Below, one piece after another: positions 35,257 to 42,931 of a DNA stretch of 64,000 bases; position 1 is the stretch's first letter; the number at the start of each line of letters is the position of its first letter. The translations under genes were made by a program, and so were the position numbers. Below the pieces are notes generated by a model. That model was not told the origin of the DNA and did no database searches. It saw nothing but the letters and a program-made list of their open reading frames with translations. The DNA comes from Lutibacter maritimus (GTDB taxonomy: Bacteria > Bacteroidota > Bacteroidia > Flavobacteriales > Flavobacteriaceae): assembly GCF_900116115.1 (NCBI RefSeq), contig NZ_FOZP01000006.1, positions 245,023-309,022 of the forward strand. Direction: 5' to 3'.

Positions 35257-35305
35257 TATCATTAGCTTTTTGTTTTTTTTAAACAGAAACTAAATACTAA
35301 AACAT

Positions 35306-36055
35306 ATGGAACATTTAGAATTATTTTTTAAAGCAATATTCATAGATAATATGGTATTTGCAACATTCCTTGGAATGTGTTCGTACTTAGCCGTATCAAA
35401 AAAAGTTTCAACTGCAGTTGGTTTAGGTGCAGCGGTTATTTTTGTAATGGCAATTACTGTACCATTAAACTGGCTATTAGATCAATATTTATTACAAGAA
35501 GGTGCATTAAGCTGGTTAGGTGAAGAATATGCTGATTACGACTTAAGTTTCTTATCATTTATTATGTTTATTGCAACCATTGCAACAATGGTACAATTAG
35601 TAGAGATAATTGTTGAGAAATTTTCACCTTCATTATACAATTCACTAGGTATATTTTTACCTTTAATTGCTGTAAACTGTGCCATTTTAGGTGGTTCGTT
35701 ATTTATGCAATCTCGTGAAATACCTACACTAGGTTTGGCCTTTAATTATGGAATAAGCTCTGGAATTGGTTGGTTTTTAGCAATTTTAGCAATTGCTGCC
35801 ATTCGTGAAAAAATTAGATACTCAAACGTACCTGCTCCATTAAGAGGGTTAGGAATTACTTTTATTATCACTGGCTTAATGGCTATTGGATTTATGAGTT
35901 TTGGAGGAATGCTTACAGGTGGTGATGAAAAAGAAGAAACTACAGAAACTGCTTCTATTGAAGTTGTAGCGCCTTCTCAAGAAAGTAGTATTACAGAAGA
36001 GGTTGAAACTGTAGTTGACAGTACAACAATTAACGAACCTCAAATTATTGAATAA
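35306..36055 (+). CDS. nqrE: Na+-translocating NADH:quinone reductase subunit E with acidic C-terminal tail
   Basis: A 249-residue subunit. The conserved six-helix core ends at about residue 203 and includes the iron-centre motifs FLGMCSYLAV and AVNCAILGG. It is followed by about 45 residues rich in Glu, Thr, Ser and Val (GGDEKEETTETASIEV and on), with no hydrophobic segment. NqrE proteins are usually near 200 residues, so the tail is an extension. nqrF starts 2 bp later, so the tail is not an assembly artefact of a missed gene. Confidence 0.96.
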   Translation: MEHLELFFKAIFIDNMVFATFLGMCSYLAVSKKVSTAVGLGAAVIFVMAITVPLNWLLDQYLLQEGALSWLGEEYADYDLSFLSFIMFIATIATMVQLVEIIVEKFSPSLYNSLGIFLPLIAVNCAILGGSLFMQSREIPTLGLAFNYGISSGIGWFLAILAIAAIREKIRYSNVPAPLRGLGITFIITGLMAIGFMSFGGMLTGGDEKEETTETASIEVVAPSQESSITEEVETVVDSTTINEPQIIE

Positions 36056-36057
36056 GG

Positions 36058-37368
36058 ATGATATTAGCAGTAAACACAATAGGAATAATAGTAGCAACCG
36101 TTGCCGTATTTTTGATAATAACACTTTTATTAGTAACTCTTTTATTAGTTGTAAAACAAAAATTATCGCCTTCAGGTCCTGTAAAAATTAAAATTAACGG
36201 TGAAAAAGAAATTGAAGTACCATCAGGTAGTTCATTACTATCTACGTTAGGAAATGCAAAAATATTTTTACCTTCTGCTTGTGGTGGAGGTGGAACATGT
36301 ATTCAATGTGAATGCCACGTAAACTCTGGTGGTGGCGAAGCTTTACCAACTGAAACTCCACATTTCACTAGAAAAGAATTACAGCACGGAGCACGTTTAG
36401 CTTGTCAGGTAAAAGTAAAACAAGATATGGATATTACCATTCCTGAAGAGGTTTTTGGCATTAAAAAATGGGAAGCAACCGTAGTTAGAAATTACAATGT
36501 AGCTTCTTTTATTAAGGAATTTGTTGTAGAAATTCCAGAAGATATGGATTACAAAGCAGGTGGTTATATTCAAATTGAAATTCCACCATGTGAAGTTGAT
36601 TTTAAAGATATTGATATTACCGCACACCCTGAAGAACATGAAACACCTGATAAGTTTCAAGTTGAATGGGATAAATTTGGTTTATGGAGTTTGAAAATGA
36701 AAAACCCAGAACTAGTAGAACGTGCATACTCTATGGCTTCTTATCCTGCTGAAGGTAGAGAAATTATGTTAAACGTACGTATTGCAACGCCGCCTTGGGA
36801 TAGAGCTAAAAACGGATGGATGGATGTGAATCCTGGGATTGCTTCATCATATATTTTCTCTCGTAAAAAAGGCGATAAAGTTACCATTTCTGGACCTTAT
36901 GGTGAGTTCTTTATCAACGAATCAAATGCAGAAATGTTATATGTTGGTGGAGGTGCTGGTATGGCTCCAATGCGTTCTCATTTATATCACTTATTTAAAA
37001 CTTTAAAAACTGGAAGAACAGTTACATATTGGTATGGTGGTAGATCAAAAAGAGAATTATTCTATTTAGATCATTTTTACGAATTAGAAAAAGAATTTCC
37101 AAACTTTAAATTCTATTTAGTATTATCTGAACCTTTACCAGAAGATAATTGGGTAAATAAAATAGATGCAAATGATACAAAAGGAGATGGATTTACTGGA
37201 TTTGTGCATCAAGCAGTTATTGATGAATATTTATCAAAGCATGAATCACCAGAAGATATTGAATTGTATTTCTGTGGTCCTCCGTTAATGAATAAAGCTG
37301 TTCAAAAAATGGGAGAAGATTTTGGAATGCCAGATGAAAATATTAGATTTGATGACTTTGGAGGTTAA
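36058..37368 (+). CDS. nqrF: Na+-translocating NADH:quinone reductase subunit F
   Basis: A 436-residue NADH-oxidising subunit with one N-terminal helix. A [2Fe-2S] ferredoxin domain (Cys75, Cys81, Cys84, Cys116) is followed by an FAD domain (RAYSMASYP) and an NADH domain (GGGAGMAPMRSH). It is the electron entry point of Na+-NQR. The protein is somewhat longer than in gammaproteobacteria because of insertions in the FAD domain around residues 175-200. A terminator follows. Confidence 0.97.
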   Translation: MILAVNTIGIIVATVAVFLIITLLLVTLLLVVKQKLSPSGPVKIKINGEKEIEVPSGSSLLSTLGNAKIFLPSACGGGGTCIQCECHVNSGGGEALPTETPHFTRKELQHGARLACQVKVKQDMDITIPEEVFGIKKWEATVVRNYNVASFIKEFVVEIPEDMDYKAGGYIQIEIPPCEVDFKDIDITAHPEEHETPDKFQVEWDKFGLWSLKMKNPELVERAYSMASYPAEGREIMLNVRIATPPWDRAKNGWMDVNPGIASSYIFSRKKGDKVTISGPYGEFFINESNAEMLYVGGGAGMAPMRSHLYHLFKTLKTGRTVTYWYGGRSKRELFYLDHFYELEKEFPNFKFYLVLSEPLPEDNWVNKIDANDTKGDGFTGFVHQAVIDEYLSKHESPEDIELYFCGPPLMNKAVQKMGEDFGMPDENIRFDDFGG

Positions 37369-37400
37369 TTTTTAGAACATCAATTTGATACAAATAAATA

Positions 37401-37429
37401 AAATCCGGTACTTTTGTATCGGATTTTTT
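37401..37429 (+). terminator. Terminator of the nqr operon
   Basis: An 11-bp stem with one G-U pair around TTTT (AAATCCG with CGGATTT at the base), followed by a T run, 32 bp past nqrF. Confidence 0.8.
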
Positions 37430-37451
37430 ATTTACTAAATATCAAAAAAAA

Positions 37452-37829
37452 ATGAGTAGACCTTTATCTAAACAAGAAATACATAATTTAGCGATGAATA
37501 TTGTTGGCAAAGATTTAGAAGCGAAAGGCTATGAGTTTATAGCCATTAATAGCAAGCTAAAAAGCAATCCACAATATGTTTGTATTGATAAAAATAATCA
37601 ACGCTATTTTGTAGTTGTAAAAGCCTCATTAATTTCAGAATACGCATTAACCTATGATGTTATTTGGATGGAAACATTTAAAGCACATGCACGGCACAAT
37701 AATGCTAAAGTAATTTTTGCCGGAGTTGGTTTAGCACATAAAAATGATACTACGCAACCTCCTTTTTTAAATGAAGAATATTTACTGCAATATGAAGGCT
37801 TACAATTATTAGATATAGAACTTAATTAA
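37452..37829 (+). CDS. Small protein downstream of nqr, function unknown
   Basis: A 125-residue soluble protein with mixed alpha/beta composition: an N-terminal helix (LSKQEIHNLAMNIVGKDLEAKG), strands YVCIDKNNQRYFVVVKA and AKVIFAGVGLA, and an acidic C-terminus. No signal peptide or membrane segment. Homologues in flavobacteria sit after nqrF and have been labelled as Na+-NQR subunit F, but it lacks iron-sulfur, FAD and NADH motifs, so that label is not supported. The shape resembles nuclease-like or restriction-fold small domains, without visible catalytic residues. Confidence 0.7.
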   Translation: MSRPLSKQEIHNLAMNIVGKDLEAKGYEFIAINSKLKSNPQYVCIDKNNQRYFVVVKASLISEYALTYDVIWMETFKAHARHNNAKVIFAGVGLAHKNDTTQPPFLNEEYLLQYEGLQLLDIELN

Positions 37830-37841
37830 AAATATTAACAA

Positions 37842-37873
37842 AAAAAAGCCACGCAAATTGCGTGGCTTTTTTA
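37842..37873. terminator. Bidirectional terminator
   Basis: GCCACGCA and TGCGTGGC around AAT with A and T runs on each side. It serves the small post-nqr gene and the converging OmpA gene. Confidence 0.9.
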
Positions 37874-37891
37874 AATAATGAGTTTTATAAA

Positions 37892-38731
37892 TTACTCAAT
37901 CTTATTTTCTAATAATTTGAAAAACTGATCTAATTTAGGCATTAAAACTATTCTAGTTCTTCTGTTTCTAGCTCTACCTTCAACAGTATCATTACTTGCT
38001 AATGGTTTATACTCACTTCTACCAGCAGCAACTAAACGGTCTGGTGCAATTTTAAAGTCATCTTGTAATACTCTAATAACTGAAGTAGATCTTTTAACAC
38101 TTAAATCCCAGTTATCTTGAATTCCAGCTGTACTAATTGGTTTGTTGTCAGTATAACCTTCAACCATTACTTCTAAATTAGGTTGTGCAGCAATTACTTC
38201 AGCAACTTTTCCTAACACTCTTTTAGCTTCGCTAGAAATGGTAGCACTTCCACTTTTAAATAATAATTTGTCAGCTATGTTAATGTAAACAACTGTTTTC
38301 TCAACACTTACTTCAATGTCTTCATCATTAAATCCATCTTTTAATACTTTTTTCAATTGGAATCCTAAAGCTAAATTTATTGAATCCTTTTTATTCATAG
38401 CTTTTTGGATGTGTTGAATGTACTCATCCTTTTTACCCATTTGAGCAAGCGTTTCTTTAATGTTATCTGAAGCAGATTTAGATAACACTGTTAAATTGTC
38501 AACATACTCTAATGTTTTTTCTTTGTCTTTTTTTAAATCCAACACTCTTTGCTCCAGTGCTGAAAGTTTTCCTTCATTTTCTATTCTACATTTCATTAAA
38601 TCGGCTTTGGCATCAACCAACTCCTGACTTGTTTTTTTATAATTCCCTTCTAATTCTGTGTATTTTTTTTGTGACACACATGAACTCAACACAACTGATG
38701 CTGTGATAATCAAAACTGATATTCTTTTCAT
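37892..38731 (-). CDS. OmpA family lipoprotein with coiled coil
   Basis: A 279-residue lipoprotein (lipidated Cys in VLSSCVSQ). A coiled-coil stretch covers about residues 25-120, and a C-terminal OmpA/MotB peptidoglycan-binding domain about 140-265, with VEGYTDNKPI and RARNRRTRIVL. The Asp and Arg that contact diaminopimelate are present. It tethers outer membrane to cell wall. It has a TACATTTG -7 box at 38756-38763 on the minus strand and its own terminator. Confidence 0.92.
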   Translation of the reverse strand: MKRISVLIITASVVLSSCVSQKKYTELEGNYKKTSQELVDAKADLMKCRIENEGKLSALEQRVLDLKKDKEKTLEYVDNLTVLSKSASDNIKETLAQMGKKDEYIQHIQKAMNKKDSINLALGFQLKKVLKDGFNDEDIEVSVEKTVVYINIADKLLFKSGSATISSEAKRVLGKVAEVIAAQPNLEVMVEGYTDNKPISTAGIQDNWDLSVKRSTSVIRVLQDDFKIAPDRLVAAGRSEYKPLASNDTVEGRARNRRTRIVLMPKLDQFFKLLENKIE

Positions 38732-38877
38732 AATAAAAATTGTTTAAATACTGAACAAATGTAGTAAAAAGACCACAATAAAATTAATTCATTTCAAATT
38801 TAAGAAATATTTATGATAATAATAAATTACTATCTTTACAGCCTATTTTTACTGACCTTTTAATATACAAAATTATA

Positions 38878-39867
38878 ATGAAAAACGCCCTATATATATT
38901 AATTTTAATCGTATTTTTTTCATGTTCGGATAATAATTCCCTCGAATTAAAAACATTACAAGGGGAAGCCATAGGAACAACTTTTTCTATTAAATATTTA
39001 TCAGATGATACTGTTAATTTTGAAGGAAAAATAGATAGTTTAATTACAGCAATTAACAAGTCTACCTCAACCTACATTCCTACTTCTGATATTTCAAAAA
39101 TTAACGATGGTGATACCACTGTGGTGGTTGATGCGTATTTTCAAGAAGTTTTTAATAAATCGGCTAGAATTTTTAATGAAACTAACGGAGATTTTGATCC
39201 AACAGTTGGGATTTTAGTGAACGCATGGGGATTTGGACCAGAAAATGAAATTGCAGACTTAGACTCGCTTAAAATAGACTCATTACTCACTTTTGTAGGT
39301 TTTCATAAAGTGAGTTTAAACAATGGAAAAGTTAAAAAAATGTATCCTCAAATTTATTTCGATTTTAATGCCATTGGCAAAGGATATTTAGTTGATATTA
39401 TTGGAAGACTTTTTGAACAAAACAATATTGCCAATTATATGGTTGAAATTGGTGGCGAAATTAGAGCTAGAGGTGTTAACCAAGATGGTGTTGCCTGGAA
39501 AATTGCTATTGAAAACCCAAATGAAGATGGCTCACGTTCATTTGCAACTGTAATTCAATTACATAATGAATCTATTGCTACTTCTGGAAATTATAGAAAA
39601 TATAGAACAACACCTGATGGCAAAAAGTTTGTCCATACTATAAATACCAAAACTGGTTATGCAACTGAAAGTAATTTATTAAGTGCTTCTGTTATTTCAA
39701 AATCTGATTGTGCCGATGTTGATGGTTATGCTACAGCTTGTATGGCAATGGGATTAGAAAAAACAAAAGAATTTTTAAAAACACACACTGAATTAAAAGC
39801 CTTTTTAATTTATATTGATGAAAATGATCAATTACAAACGTACAAATCAGAAAATTTCGACAATTAA
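38878..39867 (+). CDS. apbE: FAD:protein FMN transferase ApbE (lipoprotein)
   Basis: A 329-residue periplasmic lipoprotein (Cys near residue 16, FFSCSDNN) of the ApbE family, which uses FAD to attach FMN to Thr in Dxx(S/T)GAT motifs. Family motifs include GEAIGTTFSI, VEIGGEIRARG, SGNYRKY and HTINTKTGY. The substrates are most likely NqrB and NqrC, encoded just upstream. The gene is split from the nqr operon by two genes and has its own possible -7 box (TATCTTTA at 38831). Confidence 0.95.
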   Translation: MKNALYILILIVFFSCSDNNSLELKTLQGEAIGTTFSIKYLSDDTVNFEGKIDSLITAINKSTSTYIPTSDISKINDGDTTVVVDAYFQEVFNKSARIFNETNGDFDPTVGILVNAWGFGPENEIADLDSLKIDSLLTFVGFHKVSLNNGKVKKMYPQIYFDFNAIGKGYLVDIIGRLFEQNNIANYMVEIGGEIRARGVNQDGVAWKIAIENPNEDGSRSFATVIQLHNESIATSGNYRKYRTTPDGKKFVHTINTKTGYATESNLLSASVISKSDCADVDGYATACMAMGLEKTKEFLKTHTELKAFLIYIDENDQLQTYKSENFDN

Positions 39868-39868
39868 A

Positions 39869-40630
39869 TTATTTAGTACAAATAGGTAAAATTTCGCCTT
39901 TCACCAAACAGTATTTTGTAAGTAATTCTTGTGAAAGCGTTTTGGAATAATCTATTTCATTTACAGTAAAACCAACAGCTCTTAATCTATCAAAATAATC
40001 TTTACCATATACACGAACATGGTCGTATTGTCCAAAGTGTTTTTTTCGTTCTTCTTTTGATGTTATTGAAAAATCTTCATAAGTAGTTTCCAGTGATAAA
40101 TCTTGCGGAATTTGAAATATTCCCAAGCCACCAGGTTTTAAAACTCTATATAATTCACTCATTGCTTTTTTATCATCTTCAATATGTTCCAACACATGGT
40201 TACAAAACACTACATCAAATGAATTCTCTTCAAAAGGTAAATCGCAAATGTCTGCTTTTACATCCGCAATTGGCGAATACAAATCTGCAGTAGTATAATT
40301 AAGGTTTTTTTGAGATTTAAACACTTTTAAAAAACATTGTTCAGGTGCAATATGCAATACTTTTTTTGGTGCTGTAAAAAAATCTGTTTCATTTTTTAAA
40401 TACAGCCAAAGTAACCGATGACGTTCCAAAGAAAGCGTGCTTGGTGATAAGGCATTTAGACGTTGTTGCCCATAACCATACGGTAAAAACTTTCTAAAGC
40501 TTTTATTATCAATTGGATCTGTAAATGTTGATCCTTTTAAATAATAAAAAATTAACGGACGCACCCAATAACTTACTTTTATAAGTATTGGTCTAGGAAT
40601 AGTGTTGAGTATAAATTTAAAAACTTTCAT
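39869..40630 (-). CDS. Class I SAM-dependent methyltransferase
   Basis: A 253-residue methyltransferase with KVLHIAPEQ as motif I, YTTADLYSP as motif II and DVVFCNHVLEHIEDD with LKPGGLGIFQ typical of the Methyltransf_11 group. The first ~60 residues are basic and partly hydrophobic and may bind membrane or nucleic acid. The substrate is unknown. Its start overlaps the map stop by one base (TAATG), so it is translated together with map. Confidence 0.82.
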   Translation of the reverse strand: MKVFKFILNTIPRPILIKVSYWVRPLIFYYLKGSTFTDPIDNKSFRKFLPYGYGQQRLNALSPSTLSLERHRLLWLYLKNETDFFTAPKKVLHIAPEQCFLKVFKSQKNLNYTTADLYSPIADVKADICDLPFEENSFDVVFCNHVLEHIEDDKKAMSELYRVLKPGGLGIFQIPQDLSLETTYEDFSITSKEERKKHFGQYDHVRVYGKDYFDRLRAVGFTVNEIDYSKTLSQELLTKYCLVKGEILPICTK

Positions 40631-41439
40631 TATAAGTTTTGTCTAAACTCATCTTCTTCACTGCTTACAATTCCTAAAGCTTCGTAAATATATTTAAATG
40701 TAGAAAGTAGTTCTGGTTTACCATTTACAATGGCAACATCGTGTTCAAAATGTGCACTTGGTTTTCCATCGCGTGTTAAAATAGTCCAACCATCTTTTAA
40801 TTGATTTATTTGATGTGTTCCTAAATTAATCATAGGTTCAATAGCAACCACCATACCTTCCATAAACTTTTTACCTCTTCCTCTTCTGCCGTAGTTTGGC
40901 ATTTCTGGATCTTCATGCATTGCTTTACCTAAACCATGTCCAACCAATTCTCTAACAACACCATATCCATGTTTTTCACAATAATTTTGAATAGCAAAAC
41001 CAACATCTTCTACTCTGTTTCCAGATTTAAACTGTCTAATACCTTCATATAAACTTTGTTTTGTTATAGCTAACAGTTTTTTTACTTCTGGCGCAACTTC
41101 ACCAACTTCAAAAGTATAAGCGTGATCTCCATAAAAACCATTTTTTAACGCACCACAATCAATTGATATAATATCGCCTTCAACTAACGGTTTGTCATTA
41201 GGAATTCCGTGTACAACTTGCGCATTTGGGCTCATACATAAGGTGTTTGGGAAATCGTACAAACCTAAAAATCCTGGAATTGCACCTTCGGCGCGTATAA
41301 ATTCTTCAGCTAATTTATCTAAATATAAAGTGGTTACGCCCGGTTTTACTTCACCAGCTAACATTCCTAATGTTTTAGAAACCACTAGCGCACTTTCGCG
41401 CATTAACTCAATTTCTTCTCTCGTTTTAATTTTTATCAT
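40630..41439 (-). CDS. map: Methionine aminopeptidase, type I
   Basis: A 269-residue type I enzyme with the five metal ligands in their usual contexts: SIDCGALKNGFYGDHAYTF (two Asp), GHGLGKAMHEDP (His), AIEPMINLG (Glu) and FEHDVAIV with the final Glu in its C-terminal segment. It removes N-terminal Met from nascent proteins. The C-terminus is slightly extended. Promoter TAACTTTG lies just upstream. Confidence 0.96.
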   Translation of the reverse strand: MIKIKTREEIELMRESALVVSKTLGMLAGEVKPGVTTLYLDKLAEEFIRAEGAIPGFLGLYDFPNTLCMSPNAQVVHGIPNDKPLVEGDIISIDCGALKNGFYGDHAYTFEVGEVAPEVKKLLAITKQSLYEGIRQFKSGNRVEDVGFAIQNYCEKHGYGVVRELVGHGLGKAMHEDPEMPNYGRRGRGKKFMEGMVVAIEPMINLGTHQINQLKDGWTILTRDGKPSAHFEHDVAIVNGKPELLSTFKYIYEALGIVSSEEDEFRQNL

Positions 41440-41459
41440 TTTCTTGAAAATTGGTTTTG

Positions 41460-41488
41460 CAAAGTTACTTTAAAAAAAAGAAAAACAA
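41460..41488 (-). promoter_or_regulatory. Predicted map promoter
   Basis: Minus strand TTG (41488-41486), an 18-bp spacer and TAACTTTG (41467-41460), a near-consensus Bacteroidota promoter 20 bp upstream of the map start. Confidence 0.65.
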
Positions 41489-41518
41489 AGTGAAGTTAGT
41501 ATCAATTAAAATAATTAA

Positions 41519-41590
41519 GAAAACGTTTTCGAAAGATGATTTTCGACAGTTTTTTAAAAGAATATGTTTGGTAAATTTGCACCACCAAAC
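41519..41590 (+). promoter_or_regulatory. Promoter region of the CoA-transferase gene with symmetric elements
   Basis: A -7 box TAAATTTG lies at 41572-41579. It is framed by an inverted repeat GTTTGGT (41566) and ACCAAAC (41584). Upstream is a 12-bp palindrome GAAAACGTTTTC (41519-41530) with a CG centre, and two direct copies of TTTTCGA (41526, 41540). These features suggest regulated transcription, but the binding protein is unknown. Confidence 0.45.
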
Positions 41591-41606
41591 ATTTAATATA
41601 ATATTT

Positions 41607-42875
41607 ATGTATAAATCAGTAACCGCAGAACAAGCAGTTAAAGTAATAAAATCAAACGATAGAGTATATATTCAGGCAGCAGCAGCAGCACCACAAGCTT
41701 TAATTAATGCAATGTCTGCAAGACATGAAGAATTAAGAGGCGTTGAAGTTTGTCATTTACATATTGAAGGTGAAACACCCTACGCAGATCCAAAATATAA
41801 AGATAGTTTTCATGTAAACTCACTATTTATTGGTAAAAACGTAAGACATACTATTAAGGCAGGAAACGGATCATACACGCCTGTTTTTTTAAGTGAAGTT
41901 CCTAATTTATTTAAAAGAAACGTATTACCTGTTGACGTAGCTTTAATTCAGGTTTCAACCCCAGATAAACATGGTTATTGCTCTTTAGGTGTTTCTGTTG
42001 AAGCAATTTTAGCAGTAATTGAAAACGCCAAACATGTAATTGCTCAAATTAATGATCAAATGCCACGAGTTCATGGTGAAGGATTAATTCACATTTCTGA
42101 ATTGGATACTTTTGTTGAAGAAAGTGCGCCAATTCATGAATTTCACATGCCTACACCAACAACAATTGAAAATAAAATTGGTGATTATATTGCACAATTA
42201 ATAGAAGATAGAAGTACTTTACAAATGGGTATTGGTTCTATTCCAAATGCCGTATTATCTCGCTTAGGAAATCATAAAGATTTAGGCTTACATACCGAAA
42301 TGTTTTCTGATGGAGTAATTGATTTAATTTTAAAAGATGTGATAAACGGAAACTACAAAGGTATAAATGCAGGTAGAGCATTAACTACATTTTTAGGAGG
42401 ATCTAAACGTTTATATGATTATGTAGATGATAACCCATTTATTGAAATGCGTTCATGCGATTATACAAATAATGTAGTTAATATTAGACAAAACCCAAAA
42501 ATGGTGGCTATTAATTCTGCTATTCAAGTAGATTTAACTGGGCAAGTTTGTGCAGATTCTATTGGTGCTAATATGTTTTCAGGTGTTGGTGGACAAATGG
42601 ATTTTATTAGAGGCGCGTCATTAAGTGAAGGTGGAAAAGCCATTATTGCATTGCCTTCTGTTACCAATAAAGGGATTAGTAGAATTGTACCATTTTTAAA
42701 CACAGGTGCTGGGGTTGTAACTACAAGGGCTCACGTACAATATATTGTTACTGAATATGGCGTTGCAGATTTATATGGGAAAACAATTAGTCAGCGCGTT
42801 AAGGAATTAATAAAAATTGCGCATCCAGACTTTAGAGAAAGCATGGCTAAAGAATATTTTGATGCCACTAAATAA
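41607..42875 (+). CDS. Acetyl-CoA hydrolase/transferase family CoA-transferase
   Basis: A 422-residue family I-like CoA-transferase. It starts at the ATG at 41607 (MYKSVTAEQAVKVIKSNDRVY), since an upstream in-frame Met would run through the promoter. The catalytic Glu is expected in GLHTEMFSDG, and the C-terminal domain has GGQMDFIRGA and TEYGVADLYGKT. Relatives act on acetate, succinate or 4-hydroxybutyrate CoA esters. The real substrate cannot be told from sequence. The gene is monocistronic, with its own promoter and terminator. Confidence 0.9.
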   Translation: MYKSVTAEQAVKVIKSNDRVYIQAAAAAPQALINAMSARHEELRGVEVCHLHIEGETPYADPKYKDSFHVNSLFIGKNVRHTIKAGNGSYTPVFLSEVPNLFKRNVLPVDVALIQVSTPDKHGYCSLGVSVEAILAVIENAKHVIAQINDQMPRVHGEGLIHISELDTFVEESAPIHEFHMPTPTTIENKIGDYIAQLIEDRSTLQMGIGSIPNAVLSRLGNHKDLGLHTEMFSDGVIDLILKDVINGNYKGINAGRALTTFLGGSKRLYDYVDDNPFIEMRSCDYTNNVVNIRQNPKMVAINSAIQVDLTGQVCADSIGANMFSGVGGQMDFIRGASLSEGGKAIIALPSVTNKGISRIVPFLNTGAGVVTTRAHVQYIVTEYGVADLYGKTISQRVKELIKIAHPDFRESMAKEYFDATK

Positions 42876-42898
42876 TACTTTTTAATTAATATTATAGT

Positions 42899-42930
42899 AA
42901 AAAAAATGGGATATATATCCCATTTTTTTT
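42899..42930. terminator. Bidirectional terminator, 32-bp perfect palindrome
   Basis: AATGGGATAT pairs with ATATCCCATT in a perfect 32-bp palindrome (42899-42930) flanked by A and T runs. It sits between the converging CoA-transferase and RemB-like genes. Confidence 0.85.
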
Positions 42931-42931
42931 G

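Noticed and set aside
37452..37829. Naming this protein as Na+-NQR subunit F
   Set aside because: It has no iron-sulfur, FAD or NADH motif. The true NqrF is the gene before it.
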